Shown here one piece after another: positions 1 to 5,242 of a stretch of DNA of 6,019 nucleotides. The DNA comes from Ch67 sp964491665 (lineage in GTDB: Bacteria; Pseudomonadota; Gammaproteobacteria; Pseudomonadales; Ketobacteraceae). The translations under genes were made by a program, and so were the position numbers. Position 1 is the stretch's first letter; the number at the start of each line of letters is the position of its first letter. The stretch spans positions 1 through 6,019 of the forward strand of contig CAZBII010000226.1 in the NCBI GenBank assembly GCA_964491665.1, written 5' to 3'. A model generated the notes under the pieces. That model ran no database searches. It was not told the origin of the DNA and saw nothing but the letters and a program-made list of their open reading frames with translations.

Positions 1-473
1 CGGTGCACTACGAGATTCCGATGAGCGAAGTGGTGCTGGATTTCTTCGACAAGCTGAAGTCCACCAGCCGGGGCTACGCGTCGCTGGACTATTCGTTCAA
101 GCGCTTCGAGTCCAGCAATCTGGTGCGGGTCGACGTGATGATCAACGGCGACAAGGTGGATGCGCTGGCGGTGATCTGTCACCGGGATCAGGCCGAGTAC
201 CGCGGTCGCGTGCTGACCGAGAAAATGAAAGAGCTGATTCCGCGCCAGATGTTCGATGTGGCGATCCAGGCCTCCATCGGCAGCAAGATCATCGCCCGGC
301 AGACGGTGAAGGCGCTGCGCAAGAACGTTCTGGCCAAGTGTTACGGCGGCGACGTCAGCCGCAAGCGCAAGCTGCTGGAAAAGCAGAAAGAAGGCAAAAA
401 GCGCATGAAGCAGGTGGGAAGTGTGGAAATTCCCCAGGATGCGTTCCTCGCAGTTCTCAAGGTGGACAAGTAA
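1..473 (+). CDS. lepA: Elongation factor 4 (LepA), C-terminal fragment
   Basis: This is the last 156 complete codons of LepA/EF4, a ribosome-bound translational GTPase of about 600 residues that acts in translation and 30S biogenesis. The start and the GTPase domain lie left of the window; the first complete codon is at 3 and the stop is TAA at 471-473. The fragment begins at the end of the EF-G-like domain V (SRGYASLDY, fragment residues 22-30). It then covers the LepA-specific C-terminal domain, with the highly conserved basic stretch KNVLAKCYGGDVSRKRK at 107-123 followed by EKQKEGKKRMK. That stretch is diagnostic of LepA and absent from EF-G. The end (AFLAVLKVDK) is normal, so the gene looks intact. 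lepB follows after 3 nt, as in many gammaproteobacteria where the two are cotranscribed. The GTG at position 3 is an internal valine codon, not a start. Confidence 0.97.
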   Translation, partial: VHYEIPMSEVVLDFFDKLKSTSRGYASLDYSFKRFESSNLVRVDVMINGDKVDALAVICHRDQAEYRGRVLTEKMKELIPRQMFDVAIQASIGSKIIARQTVKALRKNVLAKCYGGDVSRKRKLLEKQKEGKKRMKQVGSVEIPQDAFLAVLKVDK

Positions 474-476
474 CCG

Positions 477-1226
477 ATGGATTTTGATTTTGCGCTGATT
501 CTGGTGGTGCTGGTGGCAGTCACCGGGCTGGTTTACCTTCTGGATATTCTGGTTTTCCGCCGCAGTCGGGCTGATGGTGCTCCGATGCCGGTCTGGATCG
601 AGTATCCGGTGTCGTTCTTCCCGGTTCTGCTGGTGGTGCTGGTACTGCGCTCATTTCTGGTGGAACCCTTCAAGATTCCCACCGGCTCCATGATTCCGAC
701 CCTGCTGGTGGGCGACTATATCCTGGTGAACAAGTTTGCCTATGGCCTGCGCCTGCCGGTGCTGGGCACTGAGATCGTGCCGATCGGCAAACCGCAGCGG
801 GGCGAGATCATGGTGTTCAAATATCCCGAAAACCCCAGCATTAACTACATCAAGCGGGTCGTCGGTGTGCCGGGCGATCAGATCACCTACCGCGACAAGC
901 AGCTCTTCATCAACGGCGAGCCAGTGGCGCAGACCCTGGAAGCGCAGCTGCCGGCGGGCAGACCTGAATTTAAAATCTATAATGAACAACTGGGTGAGGT
1001 GAGCCATTCCATCATGGTGACCTTGCAGCGTTCGTCCGAAGTGGAAGCCAGTTGGGTCGTGCCGGAAAACAGTTATTTCATGATGGGTGACAATCGCGAC
1101 AACAGCCGCGACAGCCGTTACTGGGGATTTGTCCCGGACAGGCTGATCGTGGGCAAGGCGTTTGCCATCTGGATGCACATGCCGGGCTGGCTGCCGAGTT
1201 TCGAGCGTAACCGGCTGGTTGAATGA
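477..1226 (+). CDS. lepB: Signal peptidase I
   Basis: Type I signal peptidase of 249 residues; it cleaves signal peptides from exported preproteins at the outer face of the inner membrane. Two hydrophobic segments are visible, about residues 5-27 and 46-62, matching the two-helix N-terminus of proteobacterial LepB. The catalytic serine is Ser71 in PTGSMIPTL (codon 687-689) and the general base is Lys126 in YIKRVVGVPGD (codon 852-854). The GDNRDNSRDSRYWGFVP box is at 214-230. All family S26 boxes are present. The protein is shorter than the E. coli enzyme (324 residues) and the Pseudomonas type (about 284), partly because the segment between the two membrane helices is short. The ATG at 477 sits 3 nt after the lepA stop, with a possible Shine-Dalgarno AAGGTGG inside the end of lepA. 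The products of lepA and lepB are functionally unrelated, but the pairing is conserved. Confidence 0.97.
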   Translation: MDFDFALILVVLVAVTGLVYLLDILVFRRSRADGAPMPVWIEYPVSFFPVLLVVLVLRSFLVEPFKIPTGSMIPTLLVGDYILVNKFAYGLRLPVLGTEIVPIGKPQRGEIMVFKYPENPSINYIKRVVGVPGDQITYRDKQLFINGEPVAQTLEAQLPAGRPEFKIYNEQLGEVSHSIMVTLQRSSEVEASWVVPENSYFMMGDNRDNSRDSRYWGFVPDRLIVGKAFAIWMHMPGWLPSFERNRLVE

Positions 1227-1232
1227 CAACTC

Positions 1233-1238
1233 GAGGTG
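1233..1238 (+). promoter_or_regulatory. Shine-Dalgarno site for the DUF4845 gene
   Basis: GAGGTG lies 5 nt before the ATG at 1244. It favours that start over the in-frame ATG at 1223, which overlaps the lepB stop as ATGA but has no comparable site in front of it. The 1223 start would add seven mostly polar residues ahead of the membrane segment. Confidence 0.65.
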
Positions 1239-1243
1239 CGATC

Positions 1244-1621
1244 ATGAACACAATAACAAAACAGGGCGGCATGTCGACGCTGGGCATGATGACAGTGGCG
1301 CTGGTGGTGATATTTGCCGGTGTAACGGCCATGAAGCTGTGGAGTCCCTACTACGATGACCTGGCGGTGAAAACCGCGCTGGAAAACATTGCCAAGGAAG
1401 AACCCACCAAATCCATGGGCCCCAATGAAATTCGCCAGACCATTAACAAGCGTCTGCAGGTGAATCAGGTGGAATTGTCCAAGGATGACGTCCTGATCAA
1501 GAAAGAAGACGGCGTCATCAAGATCGACATTGTTTATGAGCGTCGCGTGCCCATGTACGGCAACATCGATGCCATGGTCAAGTTCAGTCACTCCGCCGTC
1601 GTCAATACCCGGGGCGCATGA
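1244..1621 (+). CDS. DUF4845-type small membrane protein, function unknown
   Basis: Small protein of 125 residues, recognised as DUF4845 by its position between lepB and rnc and its typical architecture. A short basic/glycine N-terminus (KQGGMSTLG, residues 6-14) leads into one hydrophobic helix at about 12-30. A soluble part of about 90 residues follows, with a helical first half and a strand-rich end (GVIKIDIVYERRVPMYGN, then MVKFSHSAVV). The basic residues before the helix predict the N-terminus in the cytoplasm and the soluble part in the periplasm. The N-terminal Gly-Met-Ser-Thr-Leu pattern recalls type IV prepilins, but the conserved Glu at mature position 5 is not seen. The start at 1244 is chosen for its good ribosome binding site; 1223 is the alternative. 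Its stop overlaps the rnc start by 4 nt (ATGA), so it probably belongs to the lepB-rnc operon. No biochemical role can be assigned from sequence. Confidence 0.85.
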   Translation: MNTITKQGGMSTLGMMTVALVVIFAGVTAMKLWSPYYDDLAVKTALENIAKEEPTKSMGPNEIRQTINKRLQVNQVELSKDDVLIKKEDGVIKIDIVYERRVPMYGNIDAMVKFSHSAVVNTRGA

Positions 1622-2304
1622 GCTCAGCCAGTCTGATTGCCAGGATTGGTTACGGGTTTCAGCAGCCAGCGTTGCTGGAGCTTGCCCTGACTCACCGCAG
1701 TTTCAGTGGCAGGGACAACAACGAGCGCCTGGAATTTCTGGGCGATTCGATTCTGAATTTCATTATCGGTGAAGCCCTGTTTCACCAGTTTCCCCATGCA
1801 AAGGAAGGCCAGCTGAGTCGCCTGCGCGCCAGTCTGGTGAAGGGCGAAACGCTGACGAAAATTGCACAGCAGCTGGAGCTGGGACCGTTTCTGCGGCTGG
1901 GCCCCGGCGAGCTGAAAAGCGGTGGATCGCGCCGGGATTCCATTCTGGCCGATGCGGTGGAAGCCGTGATCGGTGCCGTGTTTCTGGATGGCGGGATGGA
2001 ACAGTGCCGGGCGCTGGTGCTGCGCTGGTTTGCGCAGCGGCTGCAGGGTTTGACCCTGGATGACACCGTGAAGGACAACAAGACCCGCCTGCAGGAATTG
2101 CTGCAGTCCCATAAATTACCCTTGCCCGTCTACAACATCCTGAGTGTCGAAGGCGCCTCCCATTCCCAGCATTTTGTGGTGGAGTGCGTGGTGGAAGACG
2201 CCGGTATTGTCTGCCGTGGCGAAGGTCACAGCCGGCGGCTGGCGGAGCAGGTGGCGGCAGGCCAGGTACTCGAAGCGCTGGAAAGCAGCGGAACCGGATC
2301 ATGA
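1618..2304 (+). CDS. rnc: Ribonuclease III
   Basis: Double-strand-specific endoribonuclease of 228 residues (E. coli 226) that processes the 30S rRNA precursor and structured mRNAs in the cytoplasm. The family signature ERLEFLGDS is at 36-44. The metal-binding and catalytic acids are visible as Glu39, Asp43, Asp112 and Glu115, with Glu36 and Glu63 matching the E. coli Glu38 and Glu65. The RNase III domain covers roughly 1-150 and a C-terminal dsRNA-binding domain covers about 155-224 (KTRLQELLQ at its start, SRRLAEQVAA near its end). The start overlaps the DUF4845 stop (ATGA at 1618-1621) and the stop overlaps the era start (ATGA at 2301-2304). No strong Shine-Dalgarno precedes it, so translation is probably coupled to the gene upstream. 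In E. coli, RNase III represses its own operon by cutting the leader; here rnc has no untranslated leader of its own. Confidence 0.98.
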   Translation: MSSASLIARIGYGFQQPALLELALTHRSFSGRDNNERLEFLGDSILNFIIGEALFHQFPHAKEGQLSRLRASLVKGETLTKIAQQLELGPFLRLGPGELKSGGSRRDSILADAVEAVIGAVFLDGGMEQCRALVLRWFAQRLQGLTLDDTVKDNKTRLQELLQSHKLPLPVYNILSVEGASHSQHFVVECVVEDAGIVCRGEGHSRRLAEQVAAGQVLEALESSGTGS

Positions 2305-3215
2305 CAGACGAACAGACAACAACATCCCGCTGCGGCTACGTGGCCATCGTGGGCCGCCCCAACGTCGGCAAGTCCACACTGATGAATCATCTGCTGGGGC
2401 AGAAGATCAGCATCACGTCGCGCAAGCCGCAGACCACTCGTCACCGCGTGCTGGGCATCAAAACTGAAAACGGCGTGCAGGCTATTTATGTGGACACGCC
2501 CGGCATTCATAGCGATGAACCCAAGGCTATCAATCGCATGATGAACCGCGCCGCCACCAGCTCGGTGCGCGATGTGGATGTCGTGGTTATGGTAGTGGAC
2601 GGTTTGAAGTGGAATGAAGGCGATGAGCACGTGCTGCGCAAGATCCGCTCCACGCAATCGCCGGTGATCCTGGCCATCAACAAGGTGGACGAGATCGAGG
2701 ACAAGGCGGCGCTGCTGCCCCATATCGAAATGCTGGCGCAGAAACGTGAGTTTGCTGCCATCGTGCCGATTTCCGCCCTGCGCAACAGGCAGCTCGATCA
2801 GCTGGAGCAGGAAGTGAATTCCCGTCTGCCGCTGAGCGAACATTTCTATCCGGAAGACCAGATCACTGACCGTTCGCAGCGCTTCCTGGCGGCGGAAATC
2901 GTGCGTGAGAAAATCATGCGCCAGCTGGGCAAGGAACTGCCTTATGCCTGCGCGGTGGAGATCGAGGAATTCGTGTTTGAAAATGGTGTCTGGCACATCG
3001 GCGCGCTGATTCTGGTGGAAAAGGACAGCCAGAAACGCATCGTGATTGGCGACAACGGCGAGCGCCTGCGCAAGATCGGCACCGAAGCCCGCATCGACAT
3101 GGAAAAGATGCTCGAGTGCAAGGTCATGCTGAAAACCTGGGTGAAAGTGAAGAGCGGCTGGGCCGACGACGAGCGAGCCCTGCGCAGTCTGGGCTACGGT
3201 GATGACAATAAATGA
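2301..3215 (+). CDS. era: Ribosome-assembly GTPase Era
   Basis: Era, 304 residues (E. coli 301), is an essential GTPase that binds the 3' end of 16S rRNA and checks 30S subunit maturation. The GTPase motifs are in order: G1 GRPNVGKS at 18-25, switch I QTTRHR near 44-49, G3 DTPG at 65-68, G4 NKVD at 127-130 and G5 SAL at 158-160. The C-terminal KH RNA-binding domain starts near 205 and contains the GxxG loop GDNG at 250-253 within RIVIGDNGERL. The start was placed at the ATG at 2301, giving an ATGA overlap with rnc and the expected short N-terminus. An in-frame upstream ATG at 2184 lies deep inside rnc and would add 39 residues of unrelated, arginine-rich sequence. The rnc-era pairing joins two factors of 16S rRNA processing. 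The stop lies 14 nt inside recO. Confidence 0.98.
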   Translation: MTDEQTTTSRCGYVAIVGRPNVGKSTLMNHLLGQKISITSRKPQTTRHRVLGIKTENGVQAIYVDTPGIHSDEPKAINRMMNRAATSSVRDVDVVVMVVDGLKWNEGDEHVLRKIRSTQSPVILAINKVDEIEDKAALLPHIEMLAQKREFAAIVPISALRNRQLDQLEQEVNSRLPLSEHFYPEDQITDRSQRFLAAEIVREKIMRQLGKELPYACAVEIEEFVFENGVWHIGALILVEKDSQKRIVIGDNGERLRKIGTEARIDMEKMLECKVMLKTWVKVKSGWADDERALRSLGYGDDNK

Positions 3216-3927
3216 GCCGGATTACGGTTACCTTCTGCACGCGCGTCCCCTGCGCGACACCAGCCTGATCGGCGAATTTTTCCTGCGCCGGCAAGGCCGC
3301 GTTTCCATCGTTTATAAACATCTGAAAAAGGAAGGCAAGCAGGGCGCGAAGGCCCGCTTGCTGCAACCTTTCACACCTCTCGCGGTTACCTTTGATGGCA
3401 AGAATGAACTCAAGAGCGGACGTCTGCTGGAAGCGGCGGCGGCATCCGTGATGCTCGCTGGCGCAGCCCTGTTCAGCGGCATGTACGTGAACGAGTTGCT
3501 GGTGCGGCTGCTGCAGCGCGAGGAGTCCCTGCCGGATCTGTTCCTGCATTATGAAAACACCCTGCGCCAGTTGCAGGACGCGCCGCCGGAAATTCCCCTG
3601 CGCCAGTTTGAACAGCGCCTGCTGCTGGAGCTGGGTTATGAACTGGTGCTGGATCGCGATACGCACGGCGAGCCGCTGCAGCCGGATTGCGACTATCTGT
3701 ACGAGGCCGACAGCGGCTTTGTGCGTCTGCTGCAACTGCCGAAGGAGCCGGCGCGTTTGCGGCGCTGTTTCCGCGGCGCGCACTTGCTTGAAATCCACCG
3801 GCAGGCGTATGAAGATAGCGCGGTGCGATCCGCCGCCAAGCAGTTGAGCCGGCTGGCGCTGGCGCCGCATCTGGGCGACAAGCCCCTGCACAGCCGCGAG
3901 CTTTTCGCGCAGCTGGCCCGGCGCTGA
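3202..3927 (+). CDS. recO: DNA repair protein RecO
   Basis: RecO, 241 residues (E. coli 242), works with RecR in the RecFOR pathway to load RecA onto SSB-coated single-stranded DNA and to anneal strands. The N-terminal OB-fold is recognisable at about 8-80 (YLLHARPLRDTSLIGEFF, then a Gly-rich turn and the VYKHLKK strand). A helical region follows from about 90 (YVNELLVRLLQREE, then LFLHYENTLRQL). The C-terminal helix SRELFAQLARR ends the protein normally. A zinc-binding four-cysteine cluster, seen in some RecO proteins, is absent, as in E. coli. The start is uncertain by one codon: a GTG at 3199 directly precedes the ATG at 3202. Both overlap the end of era, consistent with cotranslation. No strong ribosome binding site is visible. 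This gene closes the rnc-era-recO unit. Confidence 0.95.
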   Translation: MTINEPDYGYLLHARPLRDTSLIGEFFLRRQGRVSIVYKHLKKEGKQGAKARLLQPFTPLAVTFDGKNELKSGRLLEAAAASVMLAGAALFSGMYVNELLVRLLQREESLPDLFLHYENTLRQLQDAPPEIPLRQFEQRLLLELGYELVLDRDTHGEPLQPDCDYLYEADSGFVRLLQLPKEPARLRRCFRGAHLLEIHRQAYEDSAVRSAAKQLSRLALAPHLGDKPLHSRELFAQLARR

Positions 3928-4024
3928 ATCATTGCTCCGGAGTTGAAGCAGTCCGGCTTGGCGGCGCAAGAAATACCAGTCTGTCTGCCGCCATTCACGC
4001 AACGATTAACGCATTCACCCGATC

Positions 4025-4030
4025 AAGAGG
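4025..4030 (+). promoter_or_regulatory. Shine-Dalgarno site for pdxJ
   Basis: AAGAGG lies 5 nt before the ATG at 4036. It fixes the pdxJ start and argues against the in-frame upstream extension, which runs back to a TTG at 3943 through sequence that does not resemble PdxJ. Confidence 0.7.
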
Positions 4031-4035
4031 CCACC

Positions 4036-4776
4036 ATGAATCTTCATAACCGAATTCTGCTGGGAGTGAACGTGGATCATGTCGCCACGCTGCGACAGGC
4101 CCGGGGCACCCGTTATCCCGATCCGGTGCAGGCGGCGCTGGATGCAGAGGAGGCCGGCGCCGATGGCATCACGGTGCATCTGCGCGAAGACCGCCGCCAT
4201 ATCCAGGAACGCGATATTCGCGTCATGATGGAAACGCTGCAGACGCGTATGAATCTGGAAATGGCGGTGACCAGCGAGATGATTGCATTTGCGGAACTCA
4301 TCCGGCCGCCGCATTGCTGTCTGGTGCCGGAAAAGCGCGCCGAACTGACCACGGAAGGTGGTCTGGATGTGGTGGGCAATTTCGAGCGGGTGAAAGCGGC
4401 CTGCGATCGACTGGGTGCAGCAGGCATTGAAGTGTCGCTGTTCATCGATGCCGATGATGCGCAGATCGAGGCTGCCGCAAAAGCCGGTGCGCCGGTCATT
4501 GAAATTCATACTGGCGCCTATGCCGATGCCGAAAATGGTGCAGTAATGAAATCCGAATTGCAGCGGATTCGCGCCGGGGTGGAAACCGGTTTGCGCCATG
4601 GTCTGATCGTGAACGCGGGCCATGGACTGAATTACCAGAATGTGGAACCGATTGCGGCGATTCCCGGCATTACCGAGCTCAATATCGGGCACAGCATCAT
4701 CGCACGCGCACTGTTCACCGGTCTGAAAGATGCCGTACGCGAAATGAAGCGGCTGATGCTGCAGGCGCGCACATGA
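4036..4776 (+). CDS. pdxJ: Pyridoxine 5'-phosphate synthase
   Basis: PdxJ, 246 residues, catalyses the last ring-closing step of the DXP-dependent vitamin B6 pathway: 1-deoxyxylulose 5-phosphate plus the PdxA product gives pyridoxine 5'-phosphate. It is a cytoplasmic TIM barrel. The conserved active-site segments are present: Asn12, Asp14 and His15 in GVNVDHVATLRQARG, His48 and Arg50 in ITVHLREDRRH, Glu75 in MNLEMAVT, His196 in NAGHGLNY, and the phosphate-binding ELNIGHS near 214-220. These correspond to E. coli Asn9, Asp11, His12, His45, Arg47, Glu72 and His193 with a constant offset of three. The start at 4036 has a good Shine-Dalgarno and gives the family's usual length. It is separated from recO by 108 nt and overlaps acpS by 4 nt (ATGA). 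The recO-pdxJ-acpS order is the same as in E. coli. Confidence 0.98.
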   Translation: MNLHNRILLGVNVDHVATLRQARGTRYPDPVQAALDAEEAGADGITVHLREDRRHIQERDIRVMMETLQTRMNLEMAVTSEMIAFAELIRPPHCCLVPEKRAELTTEGGLDVVGNFERVKAACDRLGAAGIEVSLFIDADDAQIEAAAKAGAPVIEIHTGAYADAENGAVMKSELQRIRAGVETGLRHGLIVNAGHGLNYQNVEPIAAIPGITELNIGHSIIARALFTGLKDAVREMKRLMLQART

Positions 4777-5189
4777 TTATCGGCATTGGCACCGACATCA
4801 TCGAGGTGGCGCGGATGGCGGAATCGTTTGAACGGATGGGCGATGCCTTTCCCCGCCGCCTGCTCACCGAATCCGAGTTTGCCGAATTCCAGAAGCGGGG
4901 CGACATCAACAAGCCGGCGTATCTGGCCAAGCGGTTTGCCGCGAAGGAAGCGGCGGTGAAAGCGCTGGGAACCGGTTTTGCCGACGGCATCACCTGGAAG
5001 CACGTCAACATTCACAACAATGAAAAAGGTGCGCCGGTGATGACGTTTACGCACCGGGCGCTGGAGCATGCCAGCGCGCTGGGTGTGTCCCGCGTGCACC
5101 TGACCATTTCCGATGAAAAGCAGCACGCGGTGGCGTTTGTGATTCTGGAAGGCGACTCATCTTGCCGGCCAGGCGCTGCCGCTGAATGA
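4773..5189 (+). CDS. acpS: Holo-[acyl-carrier-protein] synthase
   Basis: AcpS transfers 4'-phosphopantetheine from CoA to the conserved serine of acyl carrier protein, activating it for fatty acid synthesis in the cytoplasm. The N-terminal motif GIGTDIIEVAR (residues 4-14) carries the magnesium ligand Asp8. The second motif, KRFAAKEAAVKALGTG at 53-68, carries Glu59. The late conserved segment SDEKQHAVAFV is at 113-123. The protein has 138 residues against 126 in E. coli; the extra part is a polar tail after VILEG (DSSCRPGAAAE) that looks non-catalytic. The start overlaps the pdxJ stop (ATGA at 4773-4776) and has no strong ribosome binding site, suggesting coupled translation. It is the last gene of the plus-strand run. 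Presence of a dedicated AcpS separates this organism from P. aeruginosa, which uses an Sfp-type enzyme. Confidence 0.97.
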   Translation: MIIGIGTDIIEVARMAESFERMGDAFPRRLLTESEFAEFQKRGDINKPAYLAKRFAAKEAAVKALGTGFADGITWKHVNIHNNEKGAPVMTFTHRALEHASALGVSRVHLTISDEKQHAVAFVILEGDSSCRPGAAAE

Positions 5190-5190
5190 A

Positions 5191-5205
5191 TTTCCCGTAG
5201 GGAAA
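5191..5205 (+). repeat. Perfect short inverted repeat after acpS
   Basis: TTTCCC and GGGAAA flank the 3-nt spacer GTA, and the right arm runs into an A8 tract (5203-5210). Read on the plus strand the hairpin is followed by A residues rather than T, so it is not a canonical intrinsic terminator for acpS. It might still stabilise the 3' end of the transcript. The six-base arms are short enough to be chance. Confidence 0.4.
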
Positions 5206-5239
5206 AAAAAGTGTGGTGTGGCCGTGCCTAGATAACACC
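5203..5239 (-). terminator. Possible intrinsic terminator of the hybrid kinase gene
   Basis: Read on the minus strand, just after the kinase stop, GGTGT (5239-5235) can pair with ACACC (5219-5215). A nested GGC-ACG-GCC hairpin (5228-5220) sits inside, and a 6-nt bulge lies on the left side. Four nucleotides later comes a run of eight T (5210-5203). Position and T-run fit a terminator, but the stem is interrupted and the gap before the T-run is longer than usual, so the call is tentative. Confidence 0.35.
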
Positions 5240-5242
5240 GCC

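Noticed and set aside
500..647. Repeated CTGGTGGTGCTGGT in lepB (about 501-514 and 628-641)
   Set aside because: Both copies encode Leu-Val-Val-Leu-Val runs in the two membrane helices. Codon bias for hydrophobic residues explains the repeat.
651..1229. Open frame of 192 codons on the minus strand across lepB
   Set aside because: It is antisense to a complete signal peptidase I, is His-rich, and has no domain or plausible ribosome binding site.
2226..2996. Open frame of 256 codons on the minus strand across era
   Set aside because: It is a shadow of era, rich in His, Gln and Arg, with no known motif. The plus-strand protein has all five GTPase motifs.
3943..3976. Possible promoter for pdxJ (TTGAAG at 3943, AAATAC at 3971)
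   Set aside because: The spacing is about 22 nt, too long for a sigma-70 promoter, and the -10 match is poor. No better pair was found in the gap.
3124..4002. Long open frame of 292 codons on the minus strand across recO
   Set aside because: It lies opposite recO, whose OB-fold and length are convincing. The translated product is rich in Gln, Arg and Leu in the manner of an antisense shadow and shows no recognisable domain.
3943..4035. N-terminal extension of PdxJ from a TTG at 3943
   Set aside because: The 31 extra residues do not resemble PdxJ, and the ATG at 4036 has a good Shine-Dalgarno site and gives the family's normal length.
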